From: Anoxynatronum buryatiense
Lineage (GTDB): Bacteria > Bacillota > Clostridia > Peptostreptococcales > Tindalliaceae
DNA: 64,000 bases
Reading direction: 5' to 3'
NCBI RefSeq assembly: GCF_900182905.1
Contig: NZ_FXUF01000002.1
Coordinates: forward strand, 62,001 to 126,000
Shown: in pieces, positions 42,280 through 50,665 of the stretch
Layout of the letters: each line of letters starts with the position of its first letter
Position numbering within the stretch: position 1 is the first letter of the stretch
Program-made: the position numbers and the translations under genes
Notes under the pieces: generated by a model
Seen by the model: only the letters and a program-made list of their open reading frames with translations
What the model was told of the DNA's origin: nothing
The model's database searches: none

Positions 42280-42329
42280 GTCTCCTGTCAAGAAAAAGGA
42301 CAACTAAAATAGAGTTTTTCTGAGTCGAA

Positions 42330-42777
42330 TCACTTTTTTCCCACGGCCTTCTTGACAGCGAGCCTCTGGTGGCATGAATGCTGGCATCGAAGGCATCCCC
42401 TTTGGTCAGATAAGAAAAGCGCTTCCAGGGTATAACCGCTGCCCTTCAGCAGGATTTCTTTCCCAGATTCGTCCACCATATAGGCTCCCGGGGAGACCCT
42501 GTTTCCTGCCTCCAGGAAGGGAAGCATCCCATGCCAGTGATTGCCGCACACATCGGCGACTTTTTTGCTCTCACTCCGGTGAATGATATCAAAAACCGCC
42601 ACATTTCCGTGTTCTCCGGACCTGTCACATCCTGGGGCTTACCGGGCGTTCCCCGTTGGCGGCTTCAGCGGTATCAACCGTCGATTCAATGGTCACCGTG
42701 GCCGGTTGGATGGAACAGGCACTGGTGATCATTCCCGTCATCATCATGATCATTAGGATCCATTTCAGTTTTCGCAT
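42330..42777 (-). pseudogene. Frameshifted lipoprotein gene
   Basis: From ATG 42777 (AGGGG upstream) a lipoprotein signal is read, with the lipobox TSAC and about 49 codons ending in TGA. The apparent continuation lies in other frames: GKPQDVTGPENTE in one, then VAVFDIIHRSESKKVADVCG in another, running to 42330 with two Cys near the end. At least two frameshifts are needed to join them. The protein family is not recognised. It lies directly downstream of the response regulator and next to the IS1380 remnant. Confidence 0.55.
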
Positions 42778-42874
42778 CAATAATCCCCTTTTGAATTTCA
42801 TGCGCAAGGACATTTTATCAGAAGGTGATGAGTTTGAAAAGATTTACATTCATCAATGTGAATAAGGGTGAGGG

Positions 42875-43579
42875 TTACATCAAGTTGTGGTTGAATTTGT
42901 AACCAACACCTCTCACATTCAAGATGTACTGGGGGCAGGAGGGATCACTTTCAATCTTCTTTCGGATGTTGCTGATGTAGACCATAATGGTCCTGGCATC
43001 GCCTTCCAGTGCGTTGGATTTCCACACCATTTGAAACAGCTGTTCTGTGCTGTATATCCGCTTGGGGTTTTCGCACAGAATACGCAGGATTTCAAATTCC
43101 TTATGCGAAAGACAGACTTCCGCATTGTTCACGGAAACCTCGTGCGTCATCATGTTTATTTCCAAATCTCCGTGGCGAATGATGGTTTCTTGATGATCAG
43201 GCTGGCTTCCCTGGCGGGCCCGCCGCAAATGCGCCTTAACCCGTGCAATTAACTCGCCGGGCATGAAGGGTTTTACCATGTAATCATCACCTCCAACGGA
43301 TAAGGCGGAGACTTTATCCAGTTCCTCAGATTTGCAGCTGAGGAAGAGGATGGGAACATTGGTTGTTCTTCTTATTTCAAGGCATAGCTCAATGCCGTCA
43401 ATGTCAGGCAGCATGATGTCCAGGATAACCAGGTTGGGAGATGAGTGTTTGATGTGCCACAGTGCCTGGGCCGCATCTCCAGCCGCAAAGACCACATAGT
43501 TTTCTTTGAGTAAATATGACTGAATCAGCTGGAGAATTTCGGGTTCATCGTCTACAATCAAAATCCTTTCCCCTGCCAT
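42875..43579 (-). CDS. OmpR-family response regulator near the symporter
   Basis: A 234-residue regulator: receiver with D10/D11, phosphoacceptor D54 (VILDIMLPDIDG) and K104 (VKPFMPGE), then a winged helix with GDARTIMVYISNIRKKIE and [13 protein letters not shown] 43579 follows GGAGG. It begins 43 bases after the symporter gene on the same strand, so the two are likely one operon. No kinase is adjacent; the histidine kinase at 48653 may be its partner. Its C-terminus closely matches the broken regulator at 52346. Confidence 0.92.
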   Translation of the reverse strand: MAGERILIVDDEPEILQLIQSYLLKENYVVFAAGDAAQALWHIKHSSPNLVILDIMLPDIDGIELCLEIRRTTNVPILFLSCKSEELDKVSALSVGGDDYMVKPFMPGELIARVKAHLRRARQGSQPDHQETIIRHGDLEINMMTHEVSVNNAEVCLSHKEFEILRILCENPKRIYSTEQLFQMVWKSNALEGDARTIMVYISNIRKKIESDPSCPQYILNVRGVGYKFNHNLM

Positions 43580-43622
43580 GGTCAAACCTCCATTCATTGG
43601 GTGTAATGAATCTGTGGTTACA

Positions 43623-45101
43623 TTAGACTCTGTGTTTTTCCGCAAGGCTTCTTAATTCGTTGATCCGGATGGACACCTGGATGTCTTTGCAGGAAGGGAT
43701 CATGCTGACAGTAAGAAACAGAAAACCATTAACAATCAGGGCGGCCATTCCCGGGTGCAGTCCCCAAAGCGGACGGACAGCGGGGCTGAAGGTGAGAAAA
43801 AGCAGCAATGCAATGCCTCCCACCAGACCGGTGATGGCGCCAGTGGCTGTTGATTTTTTCCAAAAAAGCGCTCCCAATGTGGGTACAATGATCTGGGCAG
43901 TGCCACTAAGAGCCACCAATCCAATTTGTATAAGCAGACCCGGGATCAAAATGGACATGAAATAGGCCACAGCGGCGAAGATGAGAAGCATCCAACGGCC
44001 AACGGCAACCAATTGCTCATTCTTCTGTTTATGAAAAACACTGGTGTGGAGGTCCATTGTATAAACCGCTGACAGGGCGTGCAACTGGGAGTTTACCGTG
44101 GACATGGCAGCTGCTGCGCCACAAACCAGAATAAAAGAAGCAAAAGGCACGGGAGCGTATTTGTATAGCATGACGGGCAGTATGGTATCTGGGTCCTGAA
44201 GACCCGGCTCAAGTAGAAAACCCGCATTTCCCAGAAGCATGGAACCCAGGTATGTTATGGCGGTCAGGCTCAGCAGCAGGGGCATGGCATTGAAAATTCG
44301 GGGGGAGCGGGCGGCGTACATTCTGATCCAAAGGGGAGGCCCCATCAACGCTCCCAGGGGAGTGATGAAGAACATGGAGATCCACATCAACTCATCTCCT
44401 CTTCCCGTCGGCCCGGGAAGTGTCAGGTGCTCAGGTGCAACTTGCTGGATGGTGTTAAACAGTTCACTTATTCCCCCAACAATGCCGGAAAAGTGGAAAC
44501 CGATGAGTATCAAACCGCAGAAAAGAAGGGTGCCGTAGAAAATATCTGTCCAGGCAACAGCACGCAAGCCTCCTGTCCAAACATAGACCACGATAACGGC
44601 GTAAAAGAGGAGGCCTGCCATCTCCCTTGGTATCAGATGGTTTGTGGCCACGTGGATCAAGTAGGCGCCTCCGGTCAGCTGGATTTGGATGTAGGGGAGG
44701 GTAAAGAGCAGCATGATACAGGTGACAAGCTTCCCAAGGATGCTGGACTGATAGATGTCTGTGAAAAAATCACTTGGGGTGATGTAACGGTTGGTTTTGC
44801 CGTAAAACCACACACGCTTCCCCACCAGGTAATACATTAAACCGAAAAGAACGTTCCAGGCAATGGCAGTCCAGTAGACGGGGCCAAGGCTGTAGAAATA
44901 TGCATTGGAACCTAAAAAAGCAAAGGAACTCCACCAGGTGGCTGCAACGGTAAAATACAGTGCAACAGCACCCATCTTTCGGTCCTGGATAAAAAAATCT
45001 TCAATGGACCCGCTGGAATAATTGCCGGCAAGATTGCCAATCCACAGGGGTATGAACATGATGCCTCCAATTATCAGGATGACGAGTACTTCTTGGTTCA
45101 T
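43623..45101 (-). CDS. Sodium:solute symporter (SSS family), copy 1
   Basis: A 492-residue protein with about 13 membrane helices, of the SSS family that uses sodium to import organic solutes. Motifs include TVAATWWSSFAFLGSNA, GPVYWTAIAWN, IQIQLTGGAYL, VYVWTGGLRAV and CGAAAAMSTVNSQLH. ATG 45101 has AAGGAGG seven bases upstream. It is a clear paralogue of the symporter at 45694, divergently transcribed, but lacks a DUF3311 partner. The substrate is not predictable; peptide- or amino-acid-derived compounds are suggested by the M20 hydrolase nearby. Confidence 0.88.
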   Translation of the reverse strand: MNQEVLVILIIGGIMFIPLWIGNLAGNYSSGSIEDFFIQDRKMGAVALYFTVAATWWSSFAFLGSNAYFYSLGPVYWTAIAWNVLFGLMYYLVGKRVWFYGKTNRYITPSDFFTDIYQSSILGKLVTCIMLLFTLPYIQIQLTGGAYLIHVATNHLIPREMAGLLFYAVIVVYVWTGGLRAVAWTDIFYGTLLFCGLILIGFHFSGIVGGISELFNTIQQVAPEHLTLPGPTGRGDELMWISMFFITPLGALMGPPLWIRMYAARSPRIFNAMPLLLSLTAITYLGSMLLGNAGFLLEPGLQDPDTILPVMLYKYAPVPFASFILVCGAAAAMSTVNSQLHALSAVYTMDLHTSVFHKQKNEQLVAVGRWMLLIFAAVAYFMSILIPGLLIQIGLVALSGTAQIIVPTLGALFWKKSTATGAITGLVGGIALLLFLTFSPAVRPLWGLHPGMAALIVNGFLFLTVSMIPSCKDIQVSIRINELRSLAEKHRV

Positions 45102-45142
45102 GGAATGGCCTCCTTGGGACAAGGGTGGTCTTTATTAAGACT

Positions 45143-45232
45143 ATACTACTAAACTCCTGGCAATTTAGCAATTGAAGGATCATATAAACTCCTGGCAAAC
45201 TCCCGGGAAAGTAGCAATTGAAGGGATATATA
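45143..45232. promoter_or_regulatory. Divergent control region with long direct repeats
   Basis: Two direct repeats share AAACTCCTGGCAA (45151-45163, 45186-45198) and TAGCAATTGAAGG (45166-45178, 45212-45224). On the minus strand TTGCTA (45166-45171), 17 bases, TAGTAT (45143-45148) form a likely promoter of symporter copy 1 overlapping the first repeat. The repeats look like tandem activator sites, possibly for the response regulator at 42875. Confidence 0.5.
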
Positions 45233-45421
45233 CGGATATTTTAGAAAATTTATACTATTTTAAGATGTTTTTAAATTGTTTTTATACTTCTTTCGGTATC
45301 ATAAACAATAGAAAACAGTGAAGGGTGATGCATTGTTCGTGATAGAATTTACCATGGGGAGGGGGAACATCGGTACTTTTTGGTTGCTCGCAGACGGCTG
45401 ATGATGAGGAGGTTGAAATGT

Positions 45422-45697
45422 ATGGCAGATAGCAAAAAAGGACTGAGTGCAAAAACAATCTGGACCCTGCTGCTTATCGGATTTGCAATCATGGAGTTTC
45501 CGGGGATTTATTTTATTAACAGGATTGAGCCAATGATATTTGGGATGCCCTTTATCTACAGTTTCACCATCGTCATGTGGGCATACATGTGTACCATTCT
45601 CCTTTATGCCTATAAAACCAACTGGGGAAAAGGTGCGGATTTTATTGAGGGCGAAAAGGATGAACAGGATGGTGTGAAAGGGGGAAATAACCAATGA
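45422..45697 (+). CDS. DUF3311-like small membrane partner of the symporter
   Basis: A 91-residue protein with two membrane helices (about 10-30 and 42-65) joined by RIEPMIFGMPF, the hallmark of DUF3311 proteins that commonly precede SSS symporters and may help their assembly. ATG 45422 follows GAGGAGG; the in-frame start at 45380 has no better site. Its stop overlaps the symporter start (ATGA). Confidence 0.75.
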   Translation: MADSKKGLSAKTIWTLLLIGFAIMEFPGIYFINRIEPMIFGMPFIYSFTIVMWAYMCTILLYAYKTNWGKGADFIEGEKDEQDGVKGGNNQ

Positions 45698-47172
45698 CAA
45701 ACAATGCCATTGCAATTGTGATAATTGGTATCTTTATGTTGATTCCCCTCAGTATGGGAGCCATTGCCAGTAAAAAATCGCTGCCCACCACAGAGGATTT
45801 CTTCGTGCAGGGCAGGGGAATGGGATCCATCGCAGTGTTTTTCACAGTGGCGGCCACCTGGTGGAGTTCCTTTGCTTTCCTGGGATCCAACGCTTTTTTC
45901 TACACCAGGGGTCCGGTTTACTGGACAGCCATTGCCTGGAACATACTCTTTGGTATACTTTACTTTGTGGTGGGAAAACGTGTCTGGTACTTTGGCAAGA
46001 AGAACAACTACATTACACCCAGTGACTTTTTCAACGATCATTACGGTTCCAAGTTTCTCACAGATCTCATTGCCGTCATCATGCTTCTGTTCACGGTGCC
46101 TTACCTGCAAATTCAGCTAACAGGTGGTGCTTACTTACTGGAAGTCGCCTCTGGCGGCATCATCCCCTGGCGGGTGGGCGGCCTCATCTTTTACGCAGTC
46201 ATCATCGTCTATGTATGGGCCGGAGGATTACGCGCCGTTGCCCTGACAGACGTGTTTTATGGGGTGTTGCTATTCTTTGGAATGATCTTTGCCGGTTTTT
46301 ACGTGGCAGGAAAAGTGGGCGGAGTGGAAGTCCTGTTCCAGACGTTGGTGAGAACAGCACCTGAAAACCTAACACTGCCCGGTCCCATGGGCAATGCAGG
46401 CCCCATGTTGTGGGTGTCCATGTTCATCATCACACCCCTGGGTGCTTTCATGGGCCCTCAGCTCTGGACAAGGATGTACGCTGTGAAGTCGTCCCGCCTG
46501 TTCAACCTGATGCCATTTCTCCTTGGCTTTGCAGCTATTGCCTATGTTGGATCTATGCTGGTTGGTATGACTGGTGTGATTCTTGAACCGGGACTTGAGC
46601 GGGCCGACACCATTCTGCCGGTAATGCTTTTCAAATACGCTCCTTTTGTACTGGCTTCTGTCATTACAGCATGCGGAGCCGCTGCGGCCATGTCAACGGC
46701 CAACTCCCAGATCCACTCCATGTCGGCAGTGTACACCGTTGACATTCACCAAAAATATGTGAATACAAACATGGATCAAAAGAGCCTTGTGTGGGTGGGA
46801 CGCTGGGCCATCCTAATCTTCGCCGCACTGGCCTACTTCATGTCCATCTTTATCCCCGGCCTATTGGTGAACATAGGTCTCATCGCCCTCAGCGGCACCG
46901 CACAGGTCATAGTGCCCACTGCGGGAGCACTGTTCTGGAAGCGATCCACAGCAGCAGGGGCCATTGCTGGTCTCCTGGTGAGTAACGCCCTGCTGGCAGC
47001 CTACACCTTTATCCCCATGTTCACACCACCCTTCGGTATGCATTCCGGCCTACTCACCTTGATTGTTAACATCATTGTGTTCGTGGTGGTCAGCTCCATG
47101 ACAAAGCCAAGAGACCAGGCCCTTATGGAGAGAATCGACTCCCTGAAAAAAGTCTACGACGCTTCCTATTAA
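45694..47172 (+). CDS. Sodium:solute symporter (SSS family), copy 2
   Basis: A 492-residue, about 13-helix symporter, paralogous to copy 1 over its full length (TVAATWWSSFAFLGSNA identical; GPVYWTAIAWN, YITPSDFF shared). It overlaps the DUF3311 gene, and an M20-type hydrolase follows after 88 bases, suggesting import then hydrolysis of an amide or peptide-like substrate (inference). GGGGG precedes the ATG. Confidence 0.88.
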   Translation: MTNNAIAIVIIGIFMLIPLSMGAIASKKSLPTTEDFFVQGRGMGSIAVFFTVAATWWSSFAFLGSNAFFYTRGPVYWTAIAWNILFGILYFVVGKRVWYFGKKNNYITPSDFFNDHYGSKFLTDLIAVIMLLFTVPYLQIQLTGGAYLLEVASGGIIPWRVGGLIFYAVIIVYVWAGGLRAVALTDVFYGVLLFFGMIFAGFYVAGKVGGVEVLFQTLVRTAPENLTLPGPMGNAGPMLWVSMFIITPLGAFMGPQLWTRMYAVKSSRLFNLMPFLLGFAAIAYVGSMLVGMTGVILEPGLERADTILPVMLFKYAPFVLASVITACGAAAAMSTANSQIHSMSAVYTVDIHQKYVNTNMDQKSLVWVGRWAILIFAALAYFMSIFIPGLLVNIGLIALSGTAQVIVPTAGALFWKRSTAAGAIAGLLVSNALLAAYTFIPMFTPPFGMHSGLLTLIVNIIVFVVVSSMTKPRDQALMERIDSLKKVYDASY

Positions 47173-47260
47173 CTGGAGGCACTTCTGATCTAAGGCTGAC
47201 AAACGCTGACATAGCAAACTGTTTTATCGAGAAGCGTAAGCATAGTGGAGGAGTTAAACC

Positions 47261-48571
47261 ATGGAAAACGTTCAACTGAAATTGCAAGCCTACGCTGAAG
47301 AATTGAAACCCCAGACTATGGATTTCTGCCAGCGGTTGCTGCGAATCCCGGCGTTGCCGGGGGAAGAAAAAGAGCTGGCAGACCTGTACTTAAAAGAGAT
47401 GGAAAAACTCGGCTATGACGAAGTGTTCAGGGACGACTGGGGAAATGTGGTGGGACTGATCAAAGGGACTGAAGAAGGTCCGACCATCATGTTCAACTCA
47501 CACCTTGATCATGTTGACCCTGGTGATTACAGCGAGTGGGGAGGTTACGACCCCTACGGCGGAGCCATTGATGTCACAGAGGTGGTCAACCAGGACGAAA
47601 TGGACACAGAAATGGCTGAAGTGATTCACGGCCGAGGGGCAGCCGATGTCAAAGGCGGCGCTGCCTGTCAGGTGTATGCCGGTTCAGCACTTCTGAAGTT
47701 GCGTAAAGAGGGCATGCCACTGAAAGGTACTTTCATGTTCAGCTGTGTGGTTTTGGAGGAACCTGCCGAGCAGCTGGGAATGAAGATGCTCATTGATGAA
47801 ACACTGCCGGAGAAGGGTCTGGAATACCACGGTGTTGTATCCTCGGAAGCCACTTCCCTGAAGCTCATTCTGGGTCACCGGGGCCGGGTGGAAATGAAAG
47901 TGACCATCTACGGGGTCACCTCACATGGAAGTGCTCCCTGGCTGGGGGTTAACGCCGTGAATAAATCAACCAGGTTCATTGACCGGGTGGAAGAGGTTGT
48001 CAGAAAGAACGCACAAACGGACCCGGACCTTGGCCGCTCCAGCATTGCCCTGACCATCATCAACTGCACCCCGGGAGCCCTATGCATCGTTCCGGACCGA
48101 GCGCACATCACCTATGACCGCCGGTTCGTACCGGGAGAATCTGCTGAAAGCTGTGTTAAGGAAATCCAGGAGTTGCTGGATGAAATGGCCGCTGAGGACC
48201 CGGATTTTAAAGGGACCGTCGAAATTGCAGCAGTGCCAAGAGAATCTTACACTGGTAAAACAGCCACAATGGCCAACACCAAAGAAGCCTGGAAAATTGA
48301 ACAGTCTCATCCGTTTGTCCAGGCAACGGCAAAGGCACTGGAAGGACTTGGTCAGCCGGTGAAATACGGTTACTGGAACTTTGGCACGGATTTATCCGTG
48401 GTGTGCGGGCGAGATAAAAAACCGGCCATTGGTTACTCCCCCATGCAGGAGCTGTACGTACATCGGCCCATGGACATGGTACGGACTGACTACATGGAAA
48501 AAGCTCTGGCGGGCTACACCGGCATCTTTCTGGAGCTGTCACAGCTGCCGGTAGAAGACTTTACACTATAA
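47261..48571 (+). CDS. M20-family metallohydrolase (YgeY-like)
   Basis: A 436-residue cytosolic zinc hydrolase. The M20 signature NSHLDHVDPGD and GRGAADVKGG provide metal ligands, VVLEEPAEQ holds the catalytic Glu pair, and HGSAPWLGVNA lies in the lid domain. Similarity to the YgeY group (selenium-metabolism-linked hydrolase) is general; peptidase, deacylase or carbamoylase activity is equally possible. GTGGAGG precedes the ATG. Confidence 0.83.
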   Translation: MENVQLKLQAYAEELKPQTMDFCQRLLRIPALPGEEKELADLYLKEMEKLGYDEVFRDDWGNVVGLIKGTEEGPTIMFNSHLDHVDPGDYSEWGGYDPYGGAIDVTEVVNQDEMDTEMAEVIHGRGAADVKGGAACQVYAGSALLKLRKEGMPLKGTFMFSCVVLEEPAEQLGMKMLIDETLPEKGLEYHGVVSSEATSLKLILGHRGRVEMKVTIYGVTSHGSAPWLGVNAVNKSTRFIDRVEEVVRKNAQTDPDLGRSSIALTIINCTPGALCIVPDRAHITYDRRFVPGESAESCVKEIQELLDEMAAEDPDFKGTVEIAAVPRESYTGKTATMANTKEAWKIEQSHPFVQATAKALEGLGQPVKYGYWNFGTDLSVVCGRDKKPAIGYSPMQELYVHRPMDMVRTDYMEKALAGYTGIFLELSQLPVEDFTL

Positions 48572-48593
48572 GCGCTTACATCTCCATCGTATA

Positions 48594-48634
48594 GGAGCCT
48601 GGACCAGTGATGTCATGTCACCGGCTCAGGCTCC
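48594..48634. terminator. Hairpin between the convergent hydrolase and kinase genes
   Basis: GGAGCCTG pairs with CAGGCTCC, with inner GTGA/TCAC. No T tract follows on either strand, so intrinsic termination is uncertain. Confidence 0.45.
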
Positions 48635-48652
48635 GATTGATTGGGGCAAGTA

Positions 48653-50380
48653 TTATTCCTGGTATATGGGCAGTGTCACTGAAAAGGTGCTTCCTGCCTT
48701 GAATTGGCTCTCCACCTGGATTTCCCCCTGGTGGGCTGTCACGATCTCCCGGGCAATGGTGAGGCCAAGGCCACTTCCTGATTTTTTTGACGGGTTCAAC
48801 TGAGAGCCTTTATAGAATCGGTCAAACACATGTGGCAGGTCCTGCTCCCGGATACCGTTTCCATTGTCCTTCACCTTCATCAGCAAGTGGGGTCTTTCCC
48901 TGAGGTCTACCAGTTCAGAGTGGAGCTGAATGGTTCCGCCGGGAGGTGTGTTTTTAATGGCATTGAAAATCAAATTGGAAAAAACCTGGTGAATGCGCTC
49001 CAGGTCGATGATCACTTCAGCATCGTCAAACTGATGGGAGTTGACCACTGAGGTTTTAAAATGCAGGCCGGCGTTCTTAACCTCCCAGGAATACTTATTG
49101 GTGATTTCCTCAGCCAGTTCGTCAGCCTTGATCTGGGAAAAATTAAAGGTGATCTGCTTTGACTCCAGCTGTGTTAACTGGAATAGATCTTCAATCAGCC
49201 TCTGGAGCATCAGAGATTTGGACTGGATGACTTCAAGGTAATTGTTCTTCGCCAAGGGCTCGGTGATGGTACCGTCAAGCATGGCGGTGATGTAACCAAG
49301 GATTGATGTGACAGGTGTTCTTAATTCGTGGGAGATGTAAGAAAGCAGCGTCTGCCTTTCTTTTTTTGCCTTCGCCATTTCCTCCTCGGTGCGTTTGCGC
49401 TCAGTGATATCCCGAACAATCCCCTCAATGGCCAGGATCCGATTGTTCTTGTCCTTGATAAAGCTGTTTTTCTGTTCAGTCCAGATGTAGTGGCCATCCC
49501 GGTGCATCCACCGCAAAATCAGGGGTTCATCCGGCGGCAGGATGGATTCGTTGATCAGTTTCAGGAAAGGGATGTCCTCGGGATGAGTCAAGTCGTGAAA
49601 AGTGGAAGGATTTCGGTAAAAGAACTCCGGATCGTACCCAAGGATCTGTCTTGAGGCAGGGCTCACATACTCGAATCCCATCTCGGGCTTCAGGCGGTAG
49701 CTGTAGATCATATCCTGAGCGTTATCGGCCAGCAGCTTGATCCGTCCTTCGCTTTCCATCAGCTGGGTGCGTATTTTTTGAAGGTATACCAGGAGAATAC
49801 AGAAATTTAGTATGCTTGCCAGGGCGATCTCACTGAGCATGCCCTGGGGCGAATCCCAGTACTGGGGGTTTATGTAGGGGTAGTAGGCTTTCTGAAGCCC
49901 CCATAATAGAAAGACCAGCCCACCAATTTTATTTTCAATCCCGTGAAAATTCCAGTGCTTCAGGAAGTTGATGCCTGCGGCAATGGCAATGATGCTGAGG
50001 TAAATGGAGGGCAGCAAGGTGATGGCGAGGACCGATAACTGGTAATAGCCAGCGGTTGCGATCCACATAATATTGATCAGAGTGTACTGCAGCCAGTAAA
50101 AAGGGATCTTCTTACTGATAAAGGAATAGGTTCCGAAGAGCAGAAAGAGGCCATTGAACAGGTCGCTTATCTGTTTTAATGCAATGAAAACTGATGAATC
50201 GGGGAATTCAAGGATGAGAAAGCCAAACATAAGGCTGAGGGCGTACATGGCCCAACTTAATCCCCAGTAATTGATGTATTTCTCCTTGCTCTTGGAAAAG
50301 AGGTAAAAGTACAGCAAAGAAATGGCAAGGATAATAAACACAAGGACCAGGAGCGTGGGGGAATAATGAAACAGACTCAA
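48653..50380 (-). CDS. Membrane PAS histidine kinase
   Basis: A 575-residue sensor kinase. About seven hydrophobic helices (1-205) form a membrane sensor, then a PAS/PAC domain (about 215-335; ADNAQDMIYSYRL, WMHRDGHYIWTE), HisKA with H351 (YISHELRTPVTSILGY) and HATPase (NLIFNAIKNTP, GSGLGLTIARE). TTG 50380 is preferred because GAGGTGAT lies upstream; the in-frame ATG at 50437 has no ribosome binding site. The partner regulator could be that at 42875 or the IS-broken one at 52346. Confidence 0.87.
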   Translation of the reverse strand: MSLFHYSPTLLVLVFIILAISLLYFYLFSKSKEKYINYWGLSWAMYALSLMFGFLILEFPDSSVFIALKQISDLFNGLFLLFGTYSFISKKIPFYWLQYTLINIMWIATAGYYQLSVLAITLLPSIYLSIIAIAAGINFLKHWNFHGIENKIGGLVFLLWGLQKAYYPYINPQYWDSPQGMLSEIALASILNFCILLVYLQKIRTQLMESEGRIKLLADNAQDMIYSYRLKPEMGFEYVSPASRQILGYDPEFFYRNPSTFHDLTHPEDIPFLKLINESILPPDEPLILRWMHRDGHYIWTEQKNSFIKDKNNRILAIEGIVRDITERKRTEEEMAKAKKERQTLLSYISHELRTPVTSILGYITAMLDGTITEPLAKNNYLEVIQSKSLMLQRLIEDLFQLTQLESKQITFNFSQIKADELAEEITNKYSWEVKNAGLHFKTSVVNSHQFDDAEVIIDLERIHQVFSNLIFNAIKNTPPGGTIQLHSELVDLRERPHLLMKVKDNGNGIREQDLPHVFDRFYKGSQLNPSKKSGSGLGLTIAREIVTAHQGEIQVESQFKAGSTFSVTLPIYQE

Positions 50381-50482
50381 TCCGATCACCTCTTTGACCG
50401 ATATGCCCAGATGACAATCCAGCAGAAAATAGTTCATATGGTCTATGATATCAAATAATGCTCAAGTGGACATACAATTCCG

Positions 50483-50650
50483 CTAAAAGATATCTAAAAT
50501 TATAGACTTCACCAGGATCTGCTTAAACTGCTCCAGCCATTTTCTTGCAGCCGTACGCCAATCATCTCTCCTTAGGCTGTAATAAGAGAAACCCGCCGGG
50601 GCTGTCAGTGCCGTGTAACCCGTCCCAAGAGGTGATTTTTTATGAACCAG
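50483..50650 (-). pseudogene. Unassigned coding remnant beside the IS element
   Basis: The minus strand has an open frame ending at 50483 that reads like protein (GYTALTAPAGFSYYSLRRDD, WLEQFKQILVKSIIL), but it runs into the IS boundary without a start. No family was recognised. It is probably the 3' end of a gene cut by the rearrangement. The rest of 50438-50665 shows nothing. Confidence 0.3.
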
Positions 50651-50665
50651 TTAGACAAACAACGT

